11,001 nucleotides of DNA from Acidobacteriota bacterium (GTDB lineage: Bacteria; Acidobacteriota; Thermoanaerobaculia; UBA5066): positions 1-11,001 of the forward strand of contig JAEUQS010000365.1 in assembly GCA_016789625.1 (NCBI GenBank), written 5' to 3'. The number at the start of each line of letters is the position of its first letter. The first letter of the stretch is position 1. This document shows, piece after piece, positions 1-6,548 of the stretch. The position numbers and the translations under genes are program-made. The notes under the pieces are model-generated. The model saw only the letters and a program-made list of their open reading frames with translations. It was not told the DNA's origin and ran no database searches.

Positions 1-3000
1 AAGTCCTACGCTCTCGTCCTCACGGCGCCCGGCGCGCTCGAGGGTCGCGTGGTCGACGCCAAGACCCAGCGCGTGCTCCCGCGCGTGAAGATCGAAACGC
101 GCTCGGACCGCGGCGAGCGCCGCGTCGTGCGCTCCGGACCCGACGGGAGGTACAAGGTCCGTTCGCTGGCGCCGGGCCGGCTCAAGGTCACGGCCGACGA
201 CCCGCGCTACGTGAGCTACGTGAAGACCCAGGTCGCGATCAACGCGGGCGAGACCCGCAAGCTGGATCTCCCGCTCACGCTCGGCGCCACGGTGTCCGGC
301 CGCGTCGTGGACGAGAGCGGCGCGCCCGTGGCCGACGCGAAGGGCGCTTTCGGCAGGAGCCGCGACCGGGATCCGATGGCGATGCTCCGCATGAGGTTCG
401 AGGGCGGCCTCGACGCGCTGGGCAAGACGTTCCGCACGAAGATCGACGGCAGCTACAAGCTCACCCGCCTCGCTCCCGGCGACAACCAGACGCTCGCGCT
501 CAAGCACCCCGAGTACGAGAAAGGGCAGCTCACGGGTCTCGCGCTCGAGGGCGGGCAGACGAAGACCGGCGTGAACCTCACGCTGCGCCGCGGCTTCTCG
601 ATCGGCGGCGTGGTGGTCGACCGGGACGGCAACCCGGTCCCGTTCGCCGACGTCGAGATCCAGACGGACGGCACGGTGCGCATGGGCCGCGGCGGAGCCG
701 TCGCGATGATGAGCGTCGTGGGCCTGGCCGATCGGGCGCCGGTGCAGACGGGCGCCGACGGCCGCTTCGAGGCCAAGGGGCTCGCACCGGGGAGCTACGA
801 CGTCGTGGCCTCGAAGAAGGGCTGGGTGCGCGCCGAGCCGGTGAAGGTCGCCGTCGGCGAGGACAAGAGCGCCGAGCCGGTTCGCATCACGCTCGGGCCG
901 GGTGCGGTCATCGCGGGCTTCGTGCGTTCGAAGAACGGCACGCCGCTCGAGAGCGTGCTCGTGAACGCGCGTCTCGCGGGTTCCGGCGGAATGGGTCCAC
1001 GCGGAGGAGGCGGCTTCTCCGAGCCCACCGGGCCCGACGGGGCGTTCTACATCGAGAGCCTGAAGCCGGGCGAGACGTACGAGGTCTCGCTGTTCGAGCC
1101 CACGCGGATCATGGCGGGGCCGCCGGCGGGCGGCCGGAAGATCACGGCGCCGGCCGAGAACGTCGACCTCGAAGGCACCGGCAAGGGGCGCATCTCCGGC
1201 ATCGCCGTGGACCTCGAGACGGGCCGGCCCATCGAGGAGTTCACGGTGACGTACGAGGCCGATCGCGGCCCGAGCGGGCAGATGTTCCGCATGGTGACCC
1301 TCGGCGGCGGGCGGCGCGGCATGGGCCCCGAGAAGATCGAGGTCAAATCGCCCGATGGCGCGTTCACGCTCGAGGACGTGACGGCCGGCACCTGGCGCGT
1401 CGTGGTGGAGGCCAAGGGCTATCAGGCGGGCCGTACCGGCGGCGTCGTGGTGGAAGAGGGCGGTCAGCGGGACGGCGTCGAGGTGAAGCTCGCGGCGGGC
1501 CGCGTGCTCCGGGGCCGCGTGACCGACGCGAAGACGGGCCGGCCCGTGCCCGACGCCAACGTGAACGCGCGCCTCGCGGGCGGCGAGCGCAACCCGATGG
1601 CGATGTTCAGCGAGGAGGGGGAGCTCCTCTCGACCGATGCCGACGGCCGCTTCGAGATCCCGGGGCTCTCGCCCGGCAAGTACCAGGTCACCGCGAAGCA
1701 CACCGACTACGCCGACGCGAGCGAGATCACCGAGGTGGGCGACAAGGGCGGCAACGCCGAGCTGCGTCTCTCGACGGGAGGCGTCATCGCGGGGGTCGTG
1801 CTCAGCGAAAGCCGGCAACCCCTCCCCAACGTGGACGTCAACCTCGAGCCGGCCGGGCAGGGTGGCGGGCCGTTCTCGTTCGGCGGCGGCGGCAACAGCG
1901 GCACCACGGATTCCGCCGGCCGGTTCCGGTTCACGCATCTCCTGCCGGGCCGCCACTCCGTGCGCGCGAGCGTGCGCAGCCGGTCCTCCTCGCCCGTCGA
2001 GGTCGTGCTCCAGGAAGGCGAGAGCAAGGAAGACGTCACGATTCAGCTCGAGGCCGGAGCCACCGTGCGTGGGCTCGTGAGCGGGCTGCCCACCGACCAG
2101 CTGAAGGGCGTGTCCATCTCGGCGAGCGGCAGGGACGGCTACTACGCGAGCGCGTCCACCGGAGCCGACGGCCGCTTCGAGCTGACGGGCGCGCCCGCGG
2201 GGAACCTGAGCGTCTCGGCCACGGCCGGCGACTTCATGACCTCCACCCGCCGCGCCACGAAGAGCGTCGAGATCGCCGAAGGGGCACGTGACGCCGAGGT
2301 CGAGGTCGCGTTCGAGAGCGGCTTCCAGCTCACGGGCCGGATCCTCCGGAGCGGCCGGGGCGTCTCGGGTGCGCGCGTCTTCGCCAACCGCGCGGGCGCG
2401 AGCGGCTCGGCCACGGCCGACTCCGGCGGCGACTACCGCATCGAAGGTCTCGCCAAGGGCACCTACACGGTGAGCGTGAGCTCGGCCGAGGGGAGCAAGA
2501 CCGAGAGCGTCACCCTGGACGGCGACCAGAGCCTCGATTTCGAGCTGGGCGCCGCGAAGATCACGGGGTCGGTCGTCGAGGACGGCACGGGCCGTCCGCT
2601 GGCCGACGCGGTGATCGAGTCCGCGCCCGTGGATGCCCAGCAGACGGGCGGCGGGATGATGCGGATGACCTCCACCACGGACACGAACGGCCGGTTCACG
2701 CTCGACAACCTCGACGCGAAGCCCTACCGCCTCACGGCGCGGAAGGCGGGCTTCCAGTACGAGACGAAGGACGTCACGGCCGACGCGGGCGGAGCCGAGA
2801 TCAAGCTCGAGCTCAAGCGCGGCGAGGGCATCGGCCTGAGGGCCCGGGACGGCATCTACAACGTGCCGCTCCGCGGCCTCTTCGCGCGGGCCTTCGACGC
2901 AGCGAACAACGCCGTCTACTCGGGCAGCGTTCCGCTCGATTCCGAAGGGCGGGGCGAGGTGCCGTCGCTCAAGCCCGGACGCTACACGCTCGTGCTGGAC

Positions 3001-3330
3001 CCCGATGGCTACGCGCCGGTGACGCTGGAGGGTGTCTCGGCGCCCTCGAGCGAGACGCCCGTGACGTTCACGCCGGGGGGAGCGGTGGAGATCCGGTCCG
3101 GAGCCGAGACGCAGGGGAAGGCCCTCGCGGGCGCCAAGGCCCGGCTCCTCCGCGGGGGACAGCCGTACCGCTGGAGCCCGTTCTCGGTGAACGGCGAGAT
3201 CGGGCTCCAGGCCGCTCAGCGCCGGCTCGACAACGTCGCGCCCGGCGCCTACACGCTCCAGATCGACGGGGGCGCCTCCAAGAGCTTCAACGTGACGGAA
3301 GGAGGCACGGTCGTCGTCGACATGCCCTGA
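1..3330 (+). CDS. Giant carboxypeptidase-regulatory-like repeat protein (5' partial)
   Basis: The frame is open from base 1, so the true start and any signal peptide lie upstream. The 1109 visible residues end at TGA 3328-3330. The protein is an array of about 12 diverged units, each opening with a G-x-(V/I)-x-G-x-V motif, for example GRVVDESGAPVADA and GRVTDAKTGRPVPDANV. Each unit then has a D-x-x-G-R-F/Y turn (TGADGRFE, TDADGRFE), then L-x-P-G-x-Y-x-V. This is the signature of the CarboxypepD_reg (PF13620-like) beta-sandwich family, common in surface and secreted proteins and TonB-linked receptors of Acidobacteriota and Bacteroidota. No peptidase, TonB-barrel, transmembrane or sorting segment is visible in the C-terminal part, which ends in VVVDMP. 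The role is probably structural, adhesive or carbohydrate/protein binding outside the cytoplasm, but this is inferred. Seven units carry Gly-rich insertions, most of them also Met-rich. A GTG at 49 is an internal valine codon, not the start, because a repeat motif begins before it. Family assignment is confident; function is unknown. Confidence 0.88.
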   Translation, partial: KSYALVLTAPGALEGRVVDAKTQRVLPRVKIETRSDRGERRVVRSGPDGRYKVRSLAPGRLKVTADDPRYVSYVKTQVAINAGETRKLDLPLTLGATVSGRVVDESGAPVADAKGAFGRSRDRDPMAMLRMRFEGGLDALGKTFRTKIDGSYKLTRLAPGDNQTLALKHPEYEKGQLTGLALEGGQTKTGVNLTLRRGFSIGGVVVDRDGNPVPFADVEIQTDGTVRMGRGGAVAMMSVVGLADRAPVQTGADGRFEAKGLAPGSYDVVASKKGWVRAEPVKVAVGEDKSAEPVRITLGPGAVIAGFVRSKNGTPLESVLVNARLAGSGGMGPRGGGGFSEPTGPDGAFYIESLKPGETYEVSLFEPTRIMAGPPAGGRKITAPAENVDLEGTGKGRISGIAVDLETGRPIEEFTVTYEADRGPSGQMFRMVTLGGGRRGMGPEKIEVKSPDGAFTLEDVTAGTWRVVVEAKGYQAGRTGGVVVEEGGQRDGVEVKLAAGRVLRGRVTDAKTGRPVPDANVNARLAGGERNPMAMFSEEGELLSTDADGRFEIPGLSPGKYQVTAKHTDYADASEITEVGDKGGNAELRLSTGGVIAGVVLSESRQPLPNVDVNLEPAGQGGGPFSFGGGGNSGTTDSAGRFRFTHLLPGRHSVRASVRSRSSSPVEVVLQEGESKEDVTIQLEAGATVRGLVSGLPTDQLKGVSISASGRDGYYASASTGADGRFELTGAPAGNLSVSATAGDFMTSTRRATKSVEIAEGARDAEVEVAFESGFQLTGRILRSGRGVSGARVFANRAGASGSATADSGGDYRIEGLAKGTYTVSVSSAEGSKTESVTLDGDQSLDFELGAAKITGSVVEDGTGRPLADAVIESAPVDAQQTGGGMMRMTSTTDTNGRFTLDNLDAKPYRLTARKAGFQYETKDVTADAGGAEIKLELKRGEGIGLRARDGIYNVPLRGLFARAFDAANNAVYSGSVPLDSEGRGEVPSLKPGRYTLVLDPDGYAPVTLEGVSAPSSETPVTFTPGGAVEIRSGAETQGKALAGAKARLLRGGQPYRWSPFSVNGEIGLQAAQRRLDNVAPGAYTLQIDGGASKSFNVTEGGTVVVDMP
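34..3327 (+). repeat. About 12 tandem protein repeats (CarboxypepD_reg-like units)
   Basis: The repeats are visible at protein level only; the DNA has diverged. Unit starts, judged by the opening glycine of each G-x-(V/I)-x-G motif, fall near 34, 283, 592, 901, 1186, 1498, 1777, 2056, 2320, 2551, 2827 and 3079. Spacing is about 77-105 residues. The last two units are the most degenerate and are assigned by spacing plus L-x-P-G-x-Y-T-L motifs (SLKPGRYTL, NVAPGAYTL). Units 2-7 and 10 are longer because of inserted Gly-rich loops. Boundaries are approximate. Confidence 0.8.
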
Positions 3331-3342
3331 TGCCGCCCCCCT

Positions 3343-3371
3343 CCTCCGTTTAGACTTCGGTCTTCCGGAGG
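3343..3371 (+). promoter_or_regulatory. UUCG-capped hairpin covering the porin Shine-Dalgarno
   Basis: CCTCCG at 3343-3348 is the exact reverse complement of CGGAGG at 3366-3371, and the latter contains the Shine-Dalgarno GGAGG (3367-3371), 4 nt before the ATG at 3376. Inside this stem, AGAC (3352-3355) and GTCT (3360-3363) pair around a TTCG tetraloop with the stabilising C(UUCG)G closure. The RNA could therefore form a two-part hairpin with a 3-by-2 internal loop that hides the ribosome-binding site. A TAGACT box at 3351-3356 could alternatively be a -10 element giving a transcript that starts inside the hairpin. It could also serve as a weak terminator for the upstream gene, but no T-run follows. 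The pairing is certain; the function is inferred. Confidence 0.5.
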
Positions 3372-3375
3372 CTTC

Positions 3376-4707
3376 ATGCGCATCGTCGTTCGTGCTCTCG
3401 CCCTGTCGCTGGCCCTCGCGCCCTTCGCGGCCCCCGCCCAGGACTCCGTGTTCCCGGGCGGGATCCTGGGCTCGGGCAGCCGCTTCCGGCTGCGGGCCGA
3501 GCTCAAGGCCAATTACCGCGACTCCGCGTTCGACTCCCTCACGGTCGGCGGCACCGGCCTGCCGTTCGCGGTGGTGCTCTCGACCCCTTCGGCCGACCGC
3601 TCGATCGAGCTCTCGAACGTCGCCCTGACCGTGGAGTCCGACCTCACGACGGGCATCTTCGCGAAGGCCGTCGTCCACATCGGCGATCTCTACAACCGCA
3701 ACCCGACCTCCTCGGACGACCGCATCGCGCTGCGCGAGGCCTTCGTCCGCTTCGGCAAGAAGCTCGAGTCGCTGCAGTCGCAGAAGCAGAACGGCGGGCT
3801 CTACGTCCAGGCCGGCAAGTTCCCGCGGTTCACCAAGCAGATCGTACGGCGCATGGAGAGCTACGGCCTCTGGGGCACCGCCGTGGGCCGGCTCGAGGAA
3901 GTGGGTCTCGAGGCCGGGGGCACGCTCGGCTCGGTGTTCTATTTCCGCGCCGCCGCGGGGAACGGCAACCCCGTGTTCCTGCGCGACGTGAACGCGCTCG
4001 CCGGCGACAACGGCACGCCCGAGCGGCAGGTCGGGTCCACCACGGCGCCGGTCTACGGCTCCGGCTTTCCCATCCTCTACGACACGAAGTCGAACGACGT
4101 GAGCTTCTCGGGCCGCTTCCAGTACGGCGGCGGCCTGGGCATGCGGTTCAACTTCGGCGATCGCGACCGGGACGGCATCGACATCCTGGGCTGGTACTAC
4201 ACGCGCAAGATGGAAGCCTGCAGCCGCATTCGCGGCACCTCGTACTGCGGCGACCTGGGCATCCTCGACGCGTTCACCAAGCGGCTGCCGTTCGAGGGCG
4301 ACAAGAAGAAGGAGTGGGGAGTCAACGCCGACATGCGTTTCGGCCCCGTCCACTTCTACGCGCAATACGTGAAGCAGGAGATCGCGAACCTGCCCCGCAA
4401 GGGCTACGAGGCCGAGGCCTCCTACCGGCTGCCTCTGAACGGCCTCTTCGCCTCGGGCGACACGTCGCTCTTCAACTGGATCGAGCCCGTCGTGCGCTAT
4501 TCCAAGATCGACAACGACTTCGCCAACACGCCCGGCTACCCCGCTCCGTCGGTGACGTGGGACTGGACGAAGCTCGACTACGGCGTCCGCATCGGCGTGA
4601 TGCGCGGCGTGGACGTCACGGTGGAGTGGACCAAGCAGGACGCCAAGGCCGCGGCGCGCACGCTCCACCCCGACGAGTTCCTCACGACGCTCCGCGCGTC
4701 GTTCTGA
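3376..4707 (+). CDS. Porin-like outer-membrane beta-barrel protein
   Basis: This is a 443-residue exported protein. Residues 1-21 form a signal peptide: MRIVVR, a hydrophobic stretch, then an APA cleavage motif before QDS. The mature part alternates polar and hydrophobic residues in short amphipathic strands (SRFRLRAEL, FAKAVVHIGD, GLGMRFNFGDRD, PVHFYAQYVKQE, PVVRYSKID, DYGVRIGVM, VDVTVEWTK). It ends LRASF, with the terminal phenylalanine typical of BAM-inserted barrels. Length and strand pattern fit a roughly 16-stranded porin, perhaps related to phosphate-selective or OprO/P-type porins, but I recognise no diagnostic motif and the substrate is unknown. The only two cysteines (Cys282 and Cys291) lie nine residues apart in a likely loop and could form a disulfide. 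The start is set by GGAGG 4 nt upstream. The DUF1499 gene follows after 11 nt, suggesting co-transcription. Confidence 0.8.
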   Translation: MRIVVRALALSLALAPFAAPAQDSVFPGGILGSGSRFRLRAELKANYRDSAFDSLTVGGTGLPFAVVLSTPSADRSIELSNVALTVESDLTTGIFAKAVVHIGDLYNRNPTSSDDRIALREAFVRFGKKLESLQSQKQNGGLYVQAGKFPRFTKQIVRRMESYGLWGTAVGRLEEVGLEAGGTLGSVFYFRAAAGNGNPVFLRDVNALAGDNGTPERQVGSTTAPVYGSGFPILYDTKSNDVSFSGRFQYGGGLGMRFNFGDRDRDGIDILGWYYTRKMEACSRIRGTSYCGDLGILDAFTKRLPFEGDKKKEWGVNADMRFGPVHFYAQYVKQEIANLPRKGYEAEASYRLPLNGLFASGDTSLFNWIEPVVRYSKIDNDFANTPGYPAPSVTWDWTKLDYGVRIGVMRGVDVTVEWTKQDAKAAARTLHPDEFLTTLRASF

Positions 4708-4718
4708 GCGCCGCCCTC

Positions 4719-5195
4719 GTGCGCGCGCTGATCCTCGTCTTCGGCATCGTCCTCGCGCTCGCGGGGCTCCTCGTGGTGCGGCTGGTGTTCGCCGCACGCG
4801 CCTCGGAGAAGCCGCGGCCGGCTCCCGGTCTCCTGAACGGCAAGCTCCGTCCCACGGGCGCGCGGCCCAACTGCGTGACCTCGGAGGGCGCGCATCCGAG
4901 GCAGCCCGGGCAGGCGATCGAGCCGTTGCCTCTCACCGGAACGCCCGAGGAAGCGCGCGAGAGGCTGCTGCGGGTCCTCGCCGCGATGCCGGGCGTCGAG
5001 ATCACGGTGAAGGAACCGCTCTACGTCGCGGCCACCTGCCGCTCGCGGCTCTTCGGCTTCGTGGACGATCTGGAGCTCCGGCTGGACCCCGCGGCCGGCG
5101 TCGTCCATGTGCGATCGGCCTCGCGGGAGGGCTATTCCGACATGAAGACGAACCGCAAGAGAGTCGAGGAGATCCGGAGCCGTATCGGGTCGTGA
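4719..5195 (+). CDS. DUF1499 family protein, N-terminally membrane-anchored
   Basis: This 158-residue protein starts at GTG 4719. Residues 3-26 form one hydrophobic segment, either a signal anchor or an uncleaved signal, and the rest is predicted to face the periplasm. The DUF1499 (PF07386) signature is clear: PNCV at residues 50-53; an IEPL-x-L-x-G-x-x-E-E-A stretch at 67-79; RSRLFGFVDDLE at 108-119; HVRSASREGYSD at 130-141; and NRKRVEEIR at 145-153. The family is widespread in bacteria and in plant chloroplast proteins, but its biochemical role is not established. The same frame is open upstream across the porin gene, but that part is an out-of-frame shadow. GTG 4719, 11 nt after the porin stop, is the first start that gives a sensible membrane segment. 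No strong Shine-Dalgarno is visible, so translation may be coupled to the porin. Family confident; start moderately sure. Confidence 0.85.
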   Translation: MRALILVFGIVLALAGLLVVRLVFAARASEKPRPAPGLLNGKLRPTGARPNCVTSEGAHPRQPGQAIEPLPLTGTPEEARERLLRVLAAMPGVEITVKEPLYVAATCRSRLFGFVDDLELRLDPAAGVVHVRSASREGYSDMKTNRKRVEEIRSRIGS

Positions 5196-5206
5196 CTTGT
5201 GTCACG
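5191..5206. promoter_or_regulatory. CRP-like palindrome upstream of the cytochrome pair
   Basis: CGTGAC (5191-5196), TTGT, then GTCACG (5201-5206) is a perfect inverted repeat. Read as an operator it has the GTGA-N6-TCAC core (GTGA 5192-5195, TCAC 5202-5205) of the CRP/Vfr-family consensus TGTGA-N6-TCACA. The outermost T/A pair is replaced by C/G. It overlaps the DUF1499 stop codon and lies 63 nt before the first cytochrome start. An overlapping RNA alternative exists: ACGGGG (5204-5209) can pair with CCCCGT (5220-5225), so the element could instead be part of a termination structure. No regulator gene is in the window. One copy is weak evidence. Confidence 0.4.
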
Positions 5207-5254
5207 GGGATCCAGAACACCCCGTCGCGAGGTTCCGTATCAGTCGTTCGGTTC

Positions 5255-5260
5255 AGGAGG
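5255..5260 (+). promoter_or_regulatory. Shine-Dalgarno AGGAGG fixing the first cytochrome start
   Basis: AGGAGG ends 8 nt before the ATG at 5269. It decides between that ATG and a TTG further upstream at 5197 in the same open frame. Only the 5269 start gives an immediate Sec signal peptide. Confidence 0.85.
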
Positions 5261-5268
5261 AACCAACG

Positions 5269-5844
5269 ATGAATACCCTCGCAGCGATGTCCCTCACGGC
5301 GCTCACCCTCTCCCTGGCCGCCCCCGCGCTCCACGCCGCGGGCCCCACGATGGCGAGCACCGGCAACGAACGGGGCCGGTACCTCGTTTCGATCATGGGC
5401 TGCAACGACTGCCACACGCCGTACAAGATGGGCCCCGCGGGTCCGGAGCCCGACATGACGCGCTTCCTCTCCGGCCACCCCGCGAAGAAGATGCTCGCCC
5501 CCGCGAAGATCTCGGGCTCCGGCTGGGTCTGGGCCGGCGCGGACACGAACACGGCGTTCTTCGGTCCCTGGGGCACGAGCTACGCGCCGAACCTCACGCC
5601 CGACGCCAGGACCGGGCTCGGGAGCTGGACCGAGAAGAATTTCATCGAGACGGTCCGCAGCGGCAAGCACCTCGGAATCGGCCGTCCGATCCTGCCGCCC
5701 ATGCCCTGGCCCGTGTATCGGAACGCCAGCGACGAAGACCTGAAGGCGATTTTCGCCTACCTGAGAACGATCCCGGCGATCGACAATCTCGCGCCGGAAT
5801 CCCGGCCGGCCGCTCCGATGCCGGAGCAGACCGCGAGAAAATAG
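5269..5844 (+). CDS. Periplasmic mono-heme c-type cytochrome, copy 1
   Basis: This 191-residue protein has a Sec signal peptide (residues 1-23, hydrophobic core then ALHA before AGPTMAS). Haem is attached covalently at CNDCH (45-49), with His49 as proximal ligand. The likely distal ligand is Met145 in PPMPW. The intervening pattern YAPNLTPD, TGLGSW, NF and GKHLGIGRP, followed by SDEDLKAIFAYLRTIPAI, matches class I cytochrome domains found in the cytochrome c subunits of alcohol, aldehyde and gluconate dehydrogenases. Those subunits usually carry several such domains, whereas this protein has one. It should act as a soluble or membrane-peripheral periplasmic electron carrier, partner unknown. 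A second, closely similar gene follows after 68 nt. No dehydrogenase or terminal oxidase gene is present nearby. Haem-binding function is highly confident; the pathway is not identifiable. Confidence 0.92.
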   Translation: MNTLAAMSLTALTLSLAAPALHAAGPTMASTGNERGRYLVSIMGCNDCHTPYKMGPAGPEPDMTRFLSGHPAKKMLAPAKISGSGWVWAGADTNTAFFGPWGTSYAPNLTPDARTGLGSWTEKNFIETVRSGKHLGIGRPILPPMPWPVYRNASDEDLKAIFAYLRTIPAIDNLAPESRPAAPMPEQTARK

Positions 5845-5857
5845 GAAAGCCGGTTCT

Positions 5858-5894
5858 CCCCCGGGGGGCCTGGGGGGATCGAGAAACCCCCAGG
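5858..5894 (+). promoter_or_regulatory. C/G-run hairpin region between the two cytochrome genes
   Basis: CCTGGGGG (5869-5876) and CCCCCAGG (5887-5894) form an 8-bp stem with a 10-nt loop. Two further runs, CCCCC 5858-5862 and GGGGGG 5863-5868, could compete with this stem: the first with the G run of the stem, the second with its C run. No T-run follows, so a full intrinsic terminator is not supported. A processing, stability or partial-termination element that sets the ratio of the two cytochromes is possible. The next gene's GGAGG (5903-5907) lies outside the stem. Confidence 0.45.
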
Positions 5895-5912
5895 ATCATT
5901 GTGGAGGAAACG

Positions 5913-6506
5913 ATGAAGCGAGCTCTGACCTTCGTTGTCGTCACGCTGTCCCTGACGACGACCATCCTGCAGGCGGCAGGCCCTCAGATGGCGAGCACCG
6001 GAGACCGCGGCCGCTACCTCGTGGGCATCATGGGCTGCAACGACTGCCACACCCCGTTCAAGATGGGGCCGCACGGCCCCGAGCCCGACATGGCCCGCTT
6101 CCTCTCCGGGCATCCCGCCGGCATGGCGCTCCAGCCGCCCAAGATCTCGGGCGAGGGCTGGATGTGGGCGGGCGCCGTGACGAACACCGCGTTCTCCGGG
6201 CCCTGGGGCATCACGTACGCGCCGAACATCACGTCCGACGCGACCGGCATCGGCCCGTGGACCGAGGAGAACTTCCTCAAGGCCATCAAGACGGGCAAGC
6301 ACCTCGGCGTGGGCCGTCCGATCTTCCCGCCCATGCCCTGGCAGGCGTATTCGCGAGCGACCGACGAGGACCTCAAGGCCGTCTTCGCGTTCCTGAAGAC
6401 CGTCCCCGCGATCAAGAACCAGGCGCCCGAGGCTCAGCTGGCTCCGCCCCCCGGCGCGCCTGCGGGCGCCGCGGCGGCTCCGCCCGCGCCCGCGAAGAAG
6501 AAGTAG
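5913..6506 (+). CDS. Periplasmic mono-heme c-type cytochrome, copy 2
   Basis: This 197-residue paralogue of the preceding gene shares about 70% of residues over the mature domain (hand alignment). It has a signal peptide (residues 1-22, MKRALTF then hydrophobic, ILQAA before GPQMAS), a CNDCH haem site at 42-46, and the likely distal Met141 in PPMPW. It differs by a one-residue deletion before the haem site, another in the TPDA/TSDA loop, and a C-terminal Ala/Pro-rich, lysine-ended tail (about 178-197) that copy 1 lacks. The tail may be a flexible linker or a low-complexity extension. The start at ATG 5913 is fixed by GGAGG 5 nt upstream; the reading frame is open far upstream but only as a shadow of copy 1. 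Likely an electron carrier of the same pathway, perhaps with a different redox potential or partner. Confidence 0.92.
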   Translation: MKRALTFVVVTLSLTTTILQAAGPQMASTGDRGRYLVGIMGCNDCHTPFKMGPHGPEPDMARFLSGHPAGMALQPPKISGEGWMWAGAVTNTAFSGPWGITYAPNITSDATGIGPWTEENFLKAIKTGKHLGVGRPIFPPMPWQAYSRATDEDLKAVFAFLKTVPAIKNQAPEAQLAPPPGAPAGAAAAPPAPAKKK

Positions 6507-6510
6507 GCCG

Positions 6511-6531
6511 GGGGATCCCTTCGGGATCCCC
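6511..6531 (+). terminator. Perfect 9-bp hairpin after the cytochrome pair
   Basis: GGGGATCCC (6511-6519) and GGGATCCCC (6523-6531) are exact reverse complements around a TTC loop, beginning 5 nt after the copy 2 stop codon. No T-run follows, so this is a U-less terminator or a 3'-end stabilising stem. Its position between the cytochrome block and the mfd promoter supports a transcription boundary. As DNA, it covers the place where a mfd -35 element would sit. Confidence 0.65.
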
Positions 6532-6534
6532 ACG

Positions 6535-6540
6535 CATAAT
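6535..6540 (+). promoter_or_regulatory. CATAAT -10 box for a leaderless mfd transcript
   Basis: CATAAT matches the sigma-70 type -10 consensus TATAAT at five of six positions and stands out in a roughly 70% GC region. It ends 8 nt before the GTG at 6549. Normal -10 to start-site spacing puts transcription initiation at about 6547-6549, on or just before the start codon. No Shine-Dalgarno is present between box and start. No -35 consensus is visible, since that location lies in the hairpin. Confidence 0.55.
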
Positions 6541-6548
6541 CCCGCGGC

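Noticed and set aside
49..51. GTG as start of the giant repeat protein
   Set aside because: The same frame is open to base 1 and already encodes the first repeat motif (PGALEGRVVDA), so this is an internal valine codon of a truncated gene.
1..3330. TonB-dependent receptor or zinc carboxypeptidase
   Set aside because: The regulatory-like repeats occur in such proteins, but no plug, barrel or metal-binding peptidase motif is visible in the 1109 residues present. The missing N-terminus could still hold one.
4314..4718. N-terminal extension of the DUF1499 frame into the porin gene
   Set aside because: The extension is an out-of-frame shadow of the porin, Arg-rich with no domain. The membrane segment and family length fit the GTG at 4719.
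5238..5243. TATCAG as a -10 box for the first cytochrome
   Set aside because: It matches the consensus weakly and no -35 element lies at the proper distance (GAACAC there).
5199..5912. Upstream extension of the second cytochrome frame across the first cytochrome
   Set aside because: It is an Arg/Pro/His-rich shadow. A good Shine-Dalgarno and signal peptide place the start at 5913.
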